A stretch of 64,000 nucleotides of DNA from Bacteroidales bacterium (GTDB taxonomy: Bacteria; Bacteroidota; Bacteroidia; Bacteroidales; UBA932). Shown here piece by piece: positions 41,176-50,161 of this stretch. The notes beneath the pieces were generated by a model. That model saw nothing but the letters and a program-made list of their open reading frames with translations, was not told where the DNA came from and did no database searches. The position numbers were made by a program, and so were the translations under genes. Position 1 is the stretch's first letter. The number at the start of each line of letters is the position of its first letter. The stretch spans positions 1 through 64,000 of the forward strand of contig JAFUDV010000085.1 in assembly GCA_017464245.1 (NCBI GenBank), read 5' to 3'.

Positions 41176-43512
41176 ATGAACCGGAAAACCTATTCAGCCC
41201 TATTCGCCCTTCTCCTTCTCGCGGCCTGCGGCCCCAAATGGCAGGAAACCGAAGCCGACGGCTTCAAGCTTATCCATCAAAAAGGCGGCGAGACGCTGGG
41301 CTACGCCAGCGCACCCATCCTCACCGTGGACCGTTACGCCTTCAAGGACCTCAACCGGAACGGGGCCCTGGACCCGTACGAGGACTGGCGTCTTCCGGCA
41401 GAAACGCGTGCGAAAGACCTTGCCGCACAGCTTTCCATCGAGGAAATCGCCGGCCTGATGCTGTACAGCGGCCATCAGTCCGTTCCGGGATCGGCCTACG
41501 GATTCGGCGGCGCGACCTATGGCGGGAAAACCTACCCGGAGAGCGGTGCAAAACCCTATGACCTGACGGACCAGCAGCGGCAGTTCCTCACCGAGGACAA
41601 CCTCCGGGCCGTGCTCGTGACTTCCGTGGAGAGTCCCGAGGTGGCGGCGCGCTGGAACAACAACGTCCAGGCCCTCACCGAATCGCTGGGGCACGGCATC
41701 CCGGCCAACAACTCCTCCGATCCGCGCAACGAGACCGCCGCGACGGCCGAGTTCAACATGGGCGCCGGCGGGAAGATTTCCCTCTGGCCCACACCGCTGG
41801 GACTGGCCGCGACCTTCGACCCGGCCCTGGTGAAACGGTTCGGGGAAGTCGCTTCGGAGGAATACCGGGCGCTGGGCATCGCCACGGCGCTGAGTCCGCA
41901 GATCGACCTCGCCACGGAACCCCGCTGGAGCCGCTTCAACGGCACGTTCGGCGAGGATCCGGACCTGGATACCGATATGGCCCGCGCCTATGTGGACGGC
42001 TTCCAGACCACGCCCGGCACAAAGGACGGCTGGGGTTTGAACAGTGTCAATGCGATGGTCAAGCACTGGCCCTCCGGCGGACCGGAGGAAGGCGGCCGGG
42101 ACGCGCACTTCAACTACGGCAAGTACGCCGTCTATCCCGGCGGCCGCTTCGAAGACCACCTGAAGGCCTTCACCGAAGGGGCGTTCCGGCTGGACGGCGA
42201 CACGCAGAAAGCCGCGGCCGTGATGCCCTACTACACCATCTCCTACGGGATCGACCCGTCCGGGGACAATGTGGGCAACAGCTACAGCAAGTATATCATT
42301 ACCACGCTCCTACGGGAGAAATACGGCTATGACGGCGTCGTCTGTACCGACTGGGGTATCACCAAGGACAACGCCGCCGTCGAGTCCTTCGACGGCAAGT
42401 GCTGGGGCGTGGAGGGTCTCACCGAGGCCGAACGCCACTACGAGGTAATCAAGGCCGGCGTGGACCAGTTCGGCGGGAACAATGACAAGGGGCCCGTCCT
42501 GAAGGCGTATCAGATGTATGTCCGCGATTTCGGTGAAGAGGCCGCCCGCGCACGCTTCGAGGCCTCGGCCGTACGCCTGCTGCTGAACTCCTTCCGGACC
42601 GGACTGTTCGAAAACCCCTACCTGGACCCGGCCGCATCTGCGGAGACCGTGGGCAAGCCCGAATTCATGCAGGCGGGCTATGAGGCGCAGCTGAAGTCGG
42701 TGGTGATGGTGAAGAATCACGACAATGTACTGCCGCACTGGTCAGACCGTTACGAAACGACGGAAAATGATTGTAACCGCGTGAAAGCCAAGGTCTTCGT
42801 CCCCCAGCGCTACTATCCGCAGATGCCCGGCATGTTCGGCCTGTCGATGGGGGCTCCGTCGCATTGGGACTATCCCGTCGACAAAGCCCTGGTGGAAAAG
42901 TATTTCGAGTGGGCGGAGACCCCGGAGGAAGCGGATTTCGCCCTCGTAATGGTGCAGGAGCCCCAGGCCGGCAGCGGCTACGACGTGAACGACCGGAAGA
43001 AGGGCGGCAACGGCTATGTGCCCATCAGCCTCCAATACCGGCCGTACAAAGCCGTCCATGCCCGGGACGCTTCCGTGGCGGGCGGCGACCCGAAGGAGGA
43101 TTTCACCAACCGCACTTACAAGGGAAAGACCGTCACGACCTACAACGAAGAAGACCTGGACCTCGTGATCCGGACGAGAAAGCAGATGGGCGGTAAACCC
43201 GTCGTCGTGGTCGTGAACGTCACCCGTCCCGTCGTCCTGTCGGAACTGGAGCCCTATGCCGATGCCATCCTCGTGACCTTCGGCGTGCAGAACCAGGCCG
43301 TGCTGGACCTCGTTTCCGGCGCCGTCGAGCCGTCGGGGCTCCTGCCCATGCAGTTGCCGGCCGACATGCGCACCGTCGAGGAGCAGCGGGAGGACGTTCC
43401 GCACGACATGCGTCCCCTCGTGGACGCCGACGGACATGCCTGGGACTTCGCCTACGGACTGGACTGGAACGGGGTCATCGAGGACGCCCGCACGGCCAGA
43501 TACCGCCGATAG
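41176..43512 (+). CDS. Glycoside hydrolase family 3 lipoprotein (beta-glucosidase-like)
   Basis: This 778-aa enzyme has a lipoprotein signal (ALLLLAAC, Cys18). The N-terminal TIM-barrel contains SLEEIAG-like LSIEEIAGLMLYSG, and KHWPSGGPEEGGRDAH (the K-H motif) and GVVCTDWG, with Asp as the predicted nucleophile. The C-terminal alpha/beta sandwich contains VVMVKNHDNVLP and VVVVVNVTRP. It probably releases glucose or xylose from plant oligosaccharides in the periplasm. I chose the ATG at 41176, which gives the signal peptide; the longer frame crosses the YccF debris. Confidence 0.93.
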   Translation: MNRKTYSALFALLLLAACGPKWQETEADGFKLIHQKGGETLGYASAPILTVDRYAFKDLNRNGALDPYEDWRLPAETRAKDLAAQLSIEEIAGLMLYSGHQSVPGSAYGFGGATYGGKTYPESGAKPYDLTDQQRQFLTEDNLRAVLVTSVESPEVAARWNNNVQALTESLGHGIPANNSSDPRNETAATAEFNMGAGGKISLWPTPLGLAATFDPALVKRFGEVASEEYRALGIATALSPQIDLATEPRWSRFNGTFGEDPDLDTDMARAYVDGFQTTPGTKDGWGLNSVNAMVKHWPSGGPEEGGRDAHFNYGKYAVYPGGRFEDHLKAFTEGAFRLDGDTQKAAAVMPYYTISYGIDPSGDNVGNSYSKYIITTLLREKYGYDGVVCTDWGITKDNAAVESFDGKCWGVEGLTEAERHYEVIKAGVDQFGGNNDKGPVLKAYQMYVRDFGEEAARARFEASAVRLLLNSFRTGLFENPYLDPAASAETVGKPEFMQAGYEAQLKSVVMVKNHDNVLPHWSDRYETTENDCNRVKAKVFVPQRYYPQMPGMFGLSMGAPSHWDYPVDKALVEKYFEWAETPEEADFALVMVQEPQAGSGYDVNDRKKGGNGYVPISLQYRPYKAVHARDASVAGGDPKEDFTNRTYKGKTVTTYNEEDLDLVIRTRKQMGGKPVVVVVNVTRPVVLSELEPYADAILVTFGVQNQAVLDLVSGAVEPSGLLPMQLPADMRTVEEQREDVPHDMRPLVDADGHAWDFAYGLDWNGVIEDARTARYRR

Positions 43513-43567
43513 CGGCCGTTTGGAACAATAATTGTTGCACCCTACCCGACTACAAACTGTAAACAGA

Positions 43568-44098
43568 ATGAAAAAACTCGTTTTTGCGGCAGCCATCGCC
43601 TGCCTCTCCCTCTTCGCTTCCTGCGAAAAGCAGGGTGTCGAGCACACCGGAGACGACTCCGGCATCCTGTACGGCGCCTGGGCCCTGGACACGAAAACCG
43701 TCATGACGGAAACCACCAACAACGGGAAGACCGACCAGAATACCGAAGAGACTTCGTTCTCGACCGACAGATTTTTCCTTTACCTGTATGAGCCCCGCCT
43801 CGCCTTCGGCCAGGAAGGGACCCTCCTCACCTTCGACATTGACGACGTAGATGCCGTCCCCTTCTCTTACAACGCCGAACTGAAACAGTTGTCGTTCGAC
43901 AAGATGATCCGCCTGTCCAAGGGTCTCCTGGGTGCGAAGACGATGACCCTCTACGGGACCTATGACATCCTGGAACTCACCAACGAAAAGCTGGAGCTCT
44001 ACCAGCAGAACGAACTCGTCATCGGCGAGCTCAAGTCCGTCCAGAAGACCACCTACCGGTATCACAAGGTGGGTCCTTCCCCATCAGCCGCATATTAA
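43568..44098 (+). CDS. Lipocalin-like lipoprotein (tandem copy 1)
   Basis: This 176-aa protein has a lipoprotein signal (AIACLSLFASC, Cys20). The body GILYGAWALDTKTV, FFLYLYEPRLAFG, MTLYGTYDILELTNEKLELY is the beta-barrel pattern of Bacteroidales lipocalin-like lipoproteins. It is a paralogue of the next gene, with shared G-x-W-x-LD-K-TV, LAFG/MAFG and YGTYD motifs. A small palindrome, AACAAT-A-ATTGTT, lies upstream at 43524-43536. Function unknown; probably binds a small ligand. Confidence 0.7.
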   Translation: MKKLVFAAAIACLSLFASCEKQGVEHTGDDSGILYGAWALDTKTVMTETTNNGKTDQNTEETSFSTDRFFLYLYEPRLAFGQEGTLLTFDIDDVDAVPFSYNAELKQLSFDKMIRLSKGLLGAKTMTLYGTYDILELTNEKLELYQQNELVIGELKSVQKTTYRYHKVGPSPSAAY

Positions 44099-44137
44099 AA
44101 AAATTTAATACCTTTGTAACGTTTAACGACAGTAGTC

Positions 44138-44623
44138 ATGAAAGCTTGGAAAGTTCTTGCGGCCTCCCTCCTGGCCTGCGCAGCACTCGTTTTCACTTCC
44201 TGCGACAAGGGAGTCACCAACACCGGCGACTTTACCGGCAACATCTACGGTATCTGGATGCTTGATTCCAAGACCGTCGACCGCGAAACGGTCAAGACGA
44301 CCGACTTCACCAGCGAGCACTTCTACCTGTGCCTGAACCAGATCCGCATGGCCTTCGGCAAGACGGGCTCGCTCGCCGGTTTTGACCTGGACCATGTCGA
44401 TGTCGATTTCTCCTGGTATGCCTACAACGACCAGAAGCACCAGATCTCCTTCGACGACCCCATCATCCTGAGGCAGGGACTCAAGGAGGTCATGAACGTG
44501 TACGGCACCTATGACGTCCTGAATCTCTCCAAGGACAACCTGGTGATTTCCAAGACGACAGGCAGCTCCACCACGACCTACTCCTTCCATAAGATGTTCC
44601 AGCAGGAAGAGCAGGGCAACTGA
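44138..44623 (+). CDS. Lipocalin-like lipoprotein (tandem copy 2)
   Basis: This 161-aa paralogue of the preceding protein has a lipoprotein signal (ALVFTSC, Cys22) and the same core: NIYGIWMLDSKTV, FYLCLNQIRMAFG, VMNVYGTYDVLNLSKDNLVI. A TACCTTTG promoter element at 44109-44116 suggests independent transcription. The gene ends 9 bp before metH but probably has no link to methionine synthesis. Confidence 0.7.
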   Translation: MKAWKVLAASLLACAALVFTSCDKGVTNTGDFTGNIYGIWMLDSKTVDRETVKTTDFTSEHFYLCLNQIRMAFGKTGSLAGFDLDHVDVDFSWYAYNDQKHQISFDDPIILRQGLKEVMNVYGTYDVLNLSKDNLVISKTTGSSTTTYSFHKMFQQEEQGN

Positions 44624-44632
44624 TTCTGACCC

Positions 44633-47600
44633 ATGTCAGCCTTTCGGGAACAACTCCGGCGGACAGTCCTCCGGCTGGACGGCGCCACCGGGACTGAAAT
44701 CCAGCGTTACACCCTGACGGAAGAGGACTTCCGGCAGGGTGTATTCTTGGATACGCCCATTCCCCTGAAAGGGAACAACGAGTGCCTGAACCTGACGCGG
44801 CAGGATGTCATCACGGCCGTGCACGAGGCCTATATCGCGGCCGGGGCCGACATCATCGAGACCAATACCTTCAGCGCAAACCGCATCTCCCAGAAGGAGT
44901 ACGGGCTGGAGGCCCATGCGCGGGACATGGCCCTCGCCGGGGCCCGGATCGCCCGCGCTGCGGCCGACAAGGTCCCCCGGAAGGTGTGGGTAGCCGGCAG
45001 CATCGGCCCGACCTCCAAGTCCCTGACGCTGGCGCCGGACATCGCCCGGCCGGCGGAGCGGCCGTACAGTTTCGACGAGATGGCGGCGAGCTACCGCGAG
45101 CAGGTCGAGGCCCTCATCGAGGGCGGCGTGGACCTGCTGCTCATCGAGACGGCGTTCGATGCGCTGAACGTGAAGGCGGCGCTGTACGCGGTGGAGACGG
45201 TGCAGGAAGGATTCCCGGTGATTGTATCCGTTTCCGTGGGGGACAAGAGCGGAAGGACGCTGACGGGGCAGACGCTGGAGGCTTTCTACACCGCCGTGCG
45301 GCACTATCCGCTGGCGGCCTTCGGCGTGAACTGCTCGCTCGGGGCCGACGGGCTCCTGCCGCTGGTGAAGGACATCGCTTCCTTCAGCGACGTGCCGGTG
45401 ATCTGCTACCCGAACGCCGGCCTGCCCAACGAACTGGGCGGATATGACCAGACGCCGGAGCAGATGGCCGCCGAGATGGCCCGGTTCGACAGGCTCCTGA
45501 ACATCGCCGGCGGCTGCTGCGGGACGACCCCGGAACACATCCGCGCCATTCCCGCACTCTCCCCCGCCCCGTCAAAACCCAAGCATGACAAACTGACGGT
45601 CAGCGGACTGGAAGCCTATCTCATCGACACGCAGAAGCGGAACTTCACCCTCATCGGCGAACGGACGAACGTCGCCGGCAGCCGGAAGTTCGCGCGCCTG
45701 GTCGCCGCCGGCGACTATGACGCGGCCCTGGAAGTGGCTGCGAACCAGATCGAGGGCGGAGCCAGCGTCATCGACATCAACATGGACGATGCGATGCTGG
45801 ACGGACCGGTGGCGATGGAAACCTTCGTCCGCACCCTGCAGAACGACCCGGCCGTGGCGAAAGCGGCCCTGATGATCGATTCTTCCCACTGGGAATGCAT
45901 CCTGGCGGGCCTGAAGAACGCGCAGGGCAAGTGCATCGTCAATTCCATCAGCCTCAAGGACGGCGAGGAAGCCTTCCTCGCGAAGGCCCGGGAAATCCAC
46001 CGGCTGGGCGCCGCGATGGTCGTGATGGCCTTCGACGAGGAAGGCCAAGCCACCACCTACGAGAAGAAAGTCGCCGTCTGCGAACGCGCGTACCGCCTCC
46101 TGACCGGCATCGGCATTCCGGCGGAAGATATCATTTTCGATGTCAATGTCCTGTCCATCGGCACGGGCATCCCCGAGCACGACCGTTATGGGATCGACTT
46201 CATCGAAGCCGTCCGCTGGATCAAGCAAAACCTCCCCGGGGCTTATACCTCCGGCGGCATCTCCAATCTCTCCTTCGCCTTCCGGGGCAACAATCCGGTG
46301 CGCAGCGCGATGCACGCCGTGTTCCTGTATCACGCCATCCGCGCGGGCCTGGACATGGCCATCGTCAATCCGGGGATGATCCTCCAATACGACGACATCG
46401 AGCCGGAACTCCAGACGGCGGTCGAGGACCTCATCCTGTGCCGGGATCCGCACGCGACGGAAAGGCTGATGAATGTCATTCAGAGACAAGCGTCTGTCAT
46501 TCCGGGCGAAGTGAAGGAATCTGCAGATTCTCACGTCGGCCAAAGGCCTCCTCAGGATGACAGTACCCTTATTCAACAGGCCTTGCTGACCGGCCGGGAG
46601 GAAGGCCTCGCGGAGGCGGTGAATGCCGCCCGGGAGCGGCTGGGATCGGCCGTACAGGTCATCGAGGGGCCGCTCATGGCGGGCATGGAAGAAGTCGGCC
46701 GACGCTTCGGCGAAGGAAAGATGTTCCTTCCGCAGGTCGTGAAATCGGCCAAGGTGATGAAGGACGCCGTAGCCCTGCTGGAGCCCTACATGGAGGAAGG
46801 CGGTCAGGCTGCGCAGCGGCCGGTCGTCATCCATGCGACAGTCAAGGGCGATGTCCACGACATCGGCAAGAACATCGCGGGCATCGTGCTGCGGTGCAAC
46901 GGGTTCGAAGTGGTGGACCTGGGCGTGATGGTGGACAAGGAGACCATCCTGGAAGCTGCGGAAAAACATCACGCCGCCCTGATCGGCGTAAGCGGTCTCA
47001 TCACACCATCGCTGTTCCAGATGGAGGAGCTGTGCCGCGAGATGAAGGCCCGCGGACTGGATACGCCGCTGTTCATCGGCGGCGCCACGACCTCCGCCCT
47101 GCACACGGCCGTAAAACTGGCGCCGCTCTACGACCATGTTTTCTACGCACCGGACGCGTCCGCGGGCGCCGTGCTGGCGAAGAAATGCATCCTGGACCGG
47201 AAGACCTTCGAGGAGGCCCAGCATGCGGAACAGGCCCGCATCCGTGCCCTGCACGAAGGGCGCAAAGCCGCGCCCGCACCCGCGCAAACCGGCTTTGAAC
47301 CAGAAAGTTATCTCCGAACCGTCCCCAACGGCATTCCGCTGACGGAAATTCCGCTTGCGGAGCTCGTTTCCCTCTTTGACTGGACGATGTTCCGCGCCGT
47401 CTGGGGCGTGAAGGAAAACGCGGAGCTCACGGCGGAAGGCCGCGCCGTGCTGGACCGGATGGTCCGCTGCGGCAGCGTCACCGTCCGCCTGGCCGCCCGC
47501 TTCTTCGCCGCGTACCGGGAAGGCAACACCATCGACCTGGGCACCTGCCGTCTCCCCATGCTCCGGCAAGAAGAGGCTCCCGGCCGCTCCCTAGCGGACT

Positions 47601-48106
47601 TCGTTCCCGCCAACGGCACCGGTCCCTTCGGTTTGTTCGCCATCAGCGTGCACGCCGTACAACCGGTCCTTCGACATACTCAGGGACCGCAACTGCACCC
47701 CGCAGGCTGCACCTGCGAAGCCTGCCGCAACGACTACGATTCCATGATGGAGCGGGCCGTGCGCGTCACCCTGGCCGAAGCGGCCTCCGCCTGGCTGGAC
47801 AAGCGCCTGGCCCGGGACCTGCCCGCCGGTGTCCGCATCGCCAAGCCGGCCGCCGGCTACGCGTCCTGTCCGGACCACAGCCTCAAGAGGGACATCCTCC
47901 GGCTGCTGCCGGACGGCATCGGCATCACCCTCACCGAAAGCTGCGCGATGATACCGGATGCTTCCATCTGCGGATTCATCGTCCTCCATCCCGAAGCGGG
48001 GTATCCGGAAATCCGGCATATCGGCCGGGAACAATACGAACTTTACGCTGACACCCGCGGTTTCTCCCCCGACGAAGCCCGGACTTTCCTCTCCCATCTG
48101 TTATGA
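44633..48106 (+). CDS. metH: Cobalamin-dependent methionine synthase
   Basis: This 1157-aa enzyme methylates homocysteine using 5-methyltetrahydrofolate and B12. Domains in order: homocysteine-binding (1-310; zinc ligands in FGVNCSLG about 233 and GGCCGT about 295), pterin-binding (325-590; IGERTNVAGS), cap and B12-binding (600-880; VKGDVHDIGKN with axial His about 742) and AdoMet activation (910-1157). Two palindromic repeats lie inside the frame, encoding residues about 621-643 in the linker before the cap and about 1011-1019 in the activation domain. It overlaps metF by 4 bp. I see no cobalamin riboswitch upstream. Confidence 0.95.
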   Translation: MSAFREQLRRTVLRLDGATGTEIQRYTLTEEDFRQGVFLDTPIPLKGNNECLNLTRQDVITAVHEAYIAAGADIIETNTFSANRISQKEYGLEAHARDMALAGARIARAAADKVPRKVWVAGSIGPTSKSLTLAPDIARPAERPYSFDEMAASYREQVEALIEGGVDLLLIETAFDALNVKAALYAVETVQEGFPVIVSVSVGDKSGRTLTGQTLEAFYTAVRHYPLAAFGVNCSLGADGLLPLVKDIASFSDVPVICYPNAGLPNELGGYDQTPEQMAAEMARFDRLLNIAGGCCGTTPEHIRAIPALSPAPSKPKHDKLTVSGLEAYLIDTQKRNFTLIGERTNVAGSRKFARLVAAGDYDAALEVAANQIEGGASVIDINMDDAMLDGPVAMETFVRTLQNDPAVAKAALMIDSSHWECILAGLKNAQGKCIVNSISLKDGEEAFLAKAREIHRLGAAMVVMAFDEEGQATTYEKKVAVCERAYRLLTGIGIPAEDIIFDVNVLSIGTGIPEHDRYGIDFIEAVRWIKQNLPGAYTSGGISNLSFAFRGNNPVRSAMHAVFLYHAIRAGLDMAIVNPGMILQYDDIEPELQTAVEDLILCRDPHATERLMNVIQRQASVIPGEVKESADSHVGQRPPQDDSTLIQQALLTGREEGLAEAVNAARERLGSAVQVIEGPLMAGMEEVGRRFGEGKMFLPQVVKSAKVMKDAVALLEPYMEEGGQAAQRPVVIHATVKGDVHDIGKNIAGIVLRCNGFEVVDLGVMVDKETILEAAEKHHAALIGVSGLITPSLFQMEELCREMKARGLDTPLFIGGATTSALHTAVKLAPLYDHVFYAPDASAGAVLAKKCILDRKTFEEAQHAEQARIRALHEGRKAAPAPAQTGFEPESYLRTVPNGIPLTEIPLAELVSLFDWTMFRAVWGVKENAELTAEGRAVLDRMVRCGSVTVRLAARFFAAYREGNTIDLGTCRLPMLRQEEAPGRSLADFVPANGTGPFGLFAISVHAVQPVLRHTQGPQLHPAGCTCEACRNDYDSMMERAVRVTLAEAASAWLDKRLARDLPAGVRIAKPAAGYASCPDHSLKRDILRLLPDGIGITLTESCAMIPDASICGFIVLHPEAGYPEIRHIGREQYELYADTRGFSPDEARTFLSHLL
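46495..46562. repeat. Palindromic interspersed repeat inside metH
   Basis: A 68-bp element begins TGTCATTCC and ends GGATGACA, giving near-perfect terminal inverted repeats. The interior contains GAAGGAATCTGCAGATTC, itself palindromic in part, and CGGCCAAAGGCC. It translates in frame as SVIPGEVKESADSHVGQRPP followed by QDDS, which does not belong to MetH. Partial copies lie at 7543-7577 and 15657-15684. Confidence 0.7.
47664..47689. repeat. Second palindromic repeat inside metH
   Basis: CGGTCC at one end and GGACCG at the other enclose CTTCGACATACTCAG. The motif CCTTCGACA-x-x-CTCAGG is a common interspersed repeat in bacterial genomes as I recall. Here it codes for PVLRHTQGP in the activation domain of MetH. 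Confidence 0.5.
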
Positions 48107-49020
48107 GAATCATCGACCTGCTGGATGCCCGCCATCCTTTTCCCTCCCTGGAGATCGTGCCGCCCCTCAGCGGAAACACCAAGGACGAACTCCTGGGGAA
48201 CATTGCTCCCCTGATGGAGTTCAAACCCCGGTATATCAATGTCACCACCCACCGGGACGAGGTCCGCTTCGTGCCCCAGACCGACGGTTCCTTCCGACGC
48301 GAAATCGTGCACAGCCGCGTTTCCCCCGTCGCCGTGTGCGGCAGCATCCAGGCCCGGTACGACGTGGAAGTCGTCCCCCACATCATCTGCGCGGGCAACA
48401 CCGCGTCGGAGATCGAATGGCTCGTCCGGGACTTCCAGTACCTGGGCATCGACAACGTCATGGCCCTCCGCGGCGATTCCCTGGTCGGGGAGAAACGGTT
48501 CGTTCCCACACCCGACGGCTATTCCCATGCCGACGAACTGGTCCGTGCCATCCGGCAGATGGACGGCGGCGCGAACCTCTGCATCGGCGTCGGGGGCTAT
48601 CCGGAGAAACATTTCGAGGCGGCGAACCCGGAAACGGACATCGCCTTCCTCAAGCAGAAGGTCGATGCGGGAGCGGACTGCATCATCACCCAGATGTTCT
48701 TCGACAACCAGGTGTTCTTCCGCTTCGTGGACCGCTGCCGGAACGCAGGCATCACCGTGCCCGTCATCCCCGGTCTCAAGCCGATCACCACGGCCCGCCA
48801 GGTCACGCTCCTGCCAGAATCCTTCTCCATCGACCTCCCGGTGGAACTCACCGAGGCCATCCGGAAAGCCGGAGACGACAAGGAAGCCGTCCGCCGCATC
48901 GGTATCGAGTGGTGCACCGCCCAGTGCCGGGAACTCCTGTACGAAGGCGTTCCCGCCGTCCACTTCTACACCATGGGAAAATCCACGAGCGTCGTGGAAG
49001 TATTGAGAAACTGCTTTTAA
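48103..49020 (+). CDS. metF: Methylenetetrahydrofolate reductase
   Basis: This 305-aa flavoenzyme makes 5-methyltetrahydrofolate, the methyl donor for the MetH encoded just upstream. FPSLEIVPP and the conserved Glu, VTTHRDE, NVMALRGD and ADCIITQMFFDN (the substrate-binding region) are all present, followed by VPVIPGLKPI. The ATG overlaps the metH stop (ATGA), so the two steps are made together. Confidence 0.94.
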   Translation: MRIIDLLDARHPFPSLEIVPPLSGNTKDELLGNIAPLMEFKPRYINVTTHRDEVRFVPQTDGSFRREIVHSRVSPVAVCGSIQARYDVEVVPHIICAGNTASEIEWLVRDFQYLGIDNVMALRGDSLVGEKRFVPTPDGYSHADELVRAIRQMDGGANLCIGVGGYPEKHFEAANPETDIAFLKQKVDAGADCIITQMFFDNQVFFRFVDRCRNAGITVPVIPGLKPITTARQVTLLPESFSIDLPVELTEAIRKAGDDKEAVRRIGIEWCTAQCRELLYEGVPAVHFYTMGKSTSVVEVLRNCF

Positions 49021-49029
49021 TCCCAAGCT

Positions 49030-50157
49030 ATGAAAAAGACCTGGATCCTGGTCCTGCTGGCCCTCGCGGGATGCAAGACCGCAACGGAAGAACCGCACAC
49101 GTTCGACATCACGGCCTTCGGTGCCGCGGGCGACGGAACGACGGAATGCACGGAGGCCGTACAGGCTGCCATCGACAGCTGTTCCCGATCGGGCGGCGGA
49201 ACGGTGCGGATACCGGAAGGCACCTTCCTGTGCCGGTCCCTGTTCCTGAAGGACCGGGTGGACCTGCACCTGGAGAAAGGGGCGGTGCTCCTGGGCGTGG
49301 ACGATCCCGAGGCCTATGCCTCCTTCATCCCGCAGCACGACCTGTCCCGCTATGACAGCGGCGGGAATTCGGCCAATGCCAACAACACGGGCGACCGCCG
49401 CTGGATGAAGGCCTTCATCCACGGGAACGGGATCGAGGGGGCATCCATCACCGGTGAAGGGCTCATCGACGGACGGCACGTCTTCGACTCCCTGGGCGAA
49501 GAAGGCATGCGCGGGCCGCATACCATCATCGTGGGAGAAGTGAAGGACTTCCGGATGGAGGGCGTCTCCGTCACCCGGGCGGCGAACTATGCCTTCCTGG
49601 GCTACGCGATGGAGAATGCCGTATTCCGGGGACTTCACATCACGGAAGGCTGGGACGGTATCCATATCCGGGGCGGCAAGCATGTGGAGATCGCGGACTG
49701 CCTGTTCGAGACGGGCGACGACTGCATCGCCGGCGGTTACTGGGAGGACCTGTGCATCCACGACTGCGAAATCAACTCCTCCTGCAACGGCGTCCGGATG
49801 ATCATGCCGTCCGACGGCGTGGAGATGCGGGACTGCCACATCTACGGGCCCGGCGCCTATCCGCACCGTACCAGCGGCGAGGCGCGACGGAACAACACGC
49901 TGTTCGGCGTATGCCTGGAGCCCGGTGCCTGGGGCGCCGCCCCCGGCACGGCCCGGAACATCCGGCTGCACGACCTGCTGTTCGAGAACCTTTCCGCTCC
50001 GGTCTCCACCAGCGTGCGCGAAGGGTCCGCCGCGGACGACCTGACGCTGGAGCGCATCACAGCTACAGGCATGAAGGGTAACCTCACCCCGGTCGTGTCC
50101 TGGAACGACCAGGGGTTCACGACCATCACGGTCCGGGATTTCACCCTTTCGAGATAG
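49030..50157 (+). CDS. GH28-like (polygalacturonase fold) lipoprotein
   Basis: This 375-aa protein has a lipoprotein signal (LVLLALAGC, Cys15) and a right-handed beta-helix. FDITAFGAAGDGTTECTEAVQAAID at the N-terminus, GWDGIHIRGGKHVEI and ETGDDCIAGGYW (catalytic Asp pair) match glycoside hydrolase family 28 and pectate-lyase-like proteins. The later GDCHIYG-type coils continue to the end. It probably cuts pectin-like polysaccharides at the surface. It lies 9 bp after metF, with no functional link to it. Confidence 0.8.
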   Translation: MKKTWILVLLALAGCKTATEEPHTFDITAFGAAGDGTTECTEAVQAAIDSCSRSGGGTVRIPEGTFLCRSLFLKDRVDLHLEKGAVLLGVDDPEAYASFIPQHDLSRYDSGGNSANANNTGDRRWMKAFIHGNGIEGASITGEGLIDGRHVFDSLGEEGMRGPHTIIVGEVKDFRMEGVSVTRAANYAFLGYAMENAVFRGLHITEGWDGIHIRGGKHVEIADCLFETGDDCIAGGYWEDLCIHDCEINSSCNGVRMIMPSDGVEMRDCHIYGPGAYPHRTSGEARRNNTLFGVCLEPGAWGAAPGTARNIRLHDLLFENLSAPVSTSVREGSAADDLTLERITATGMKGNLTPVVSWNDQGFTTITVRDFTLSR

Positions 50158-50161
50158 GTTC

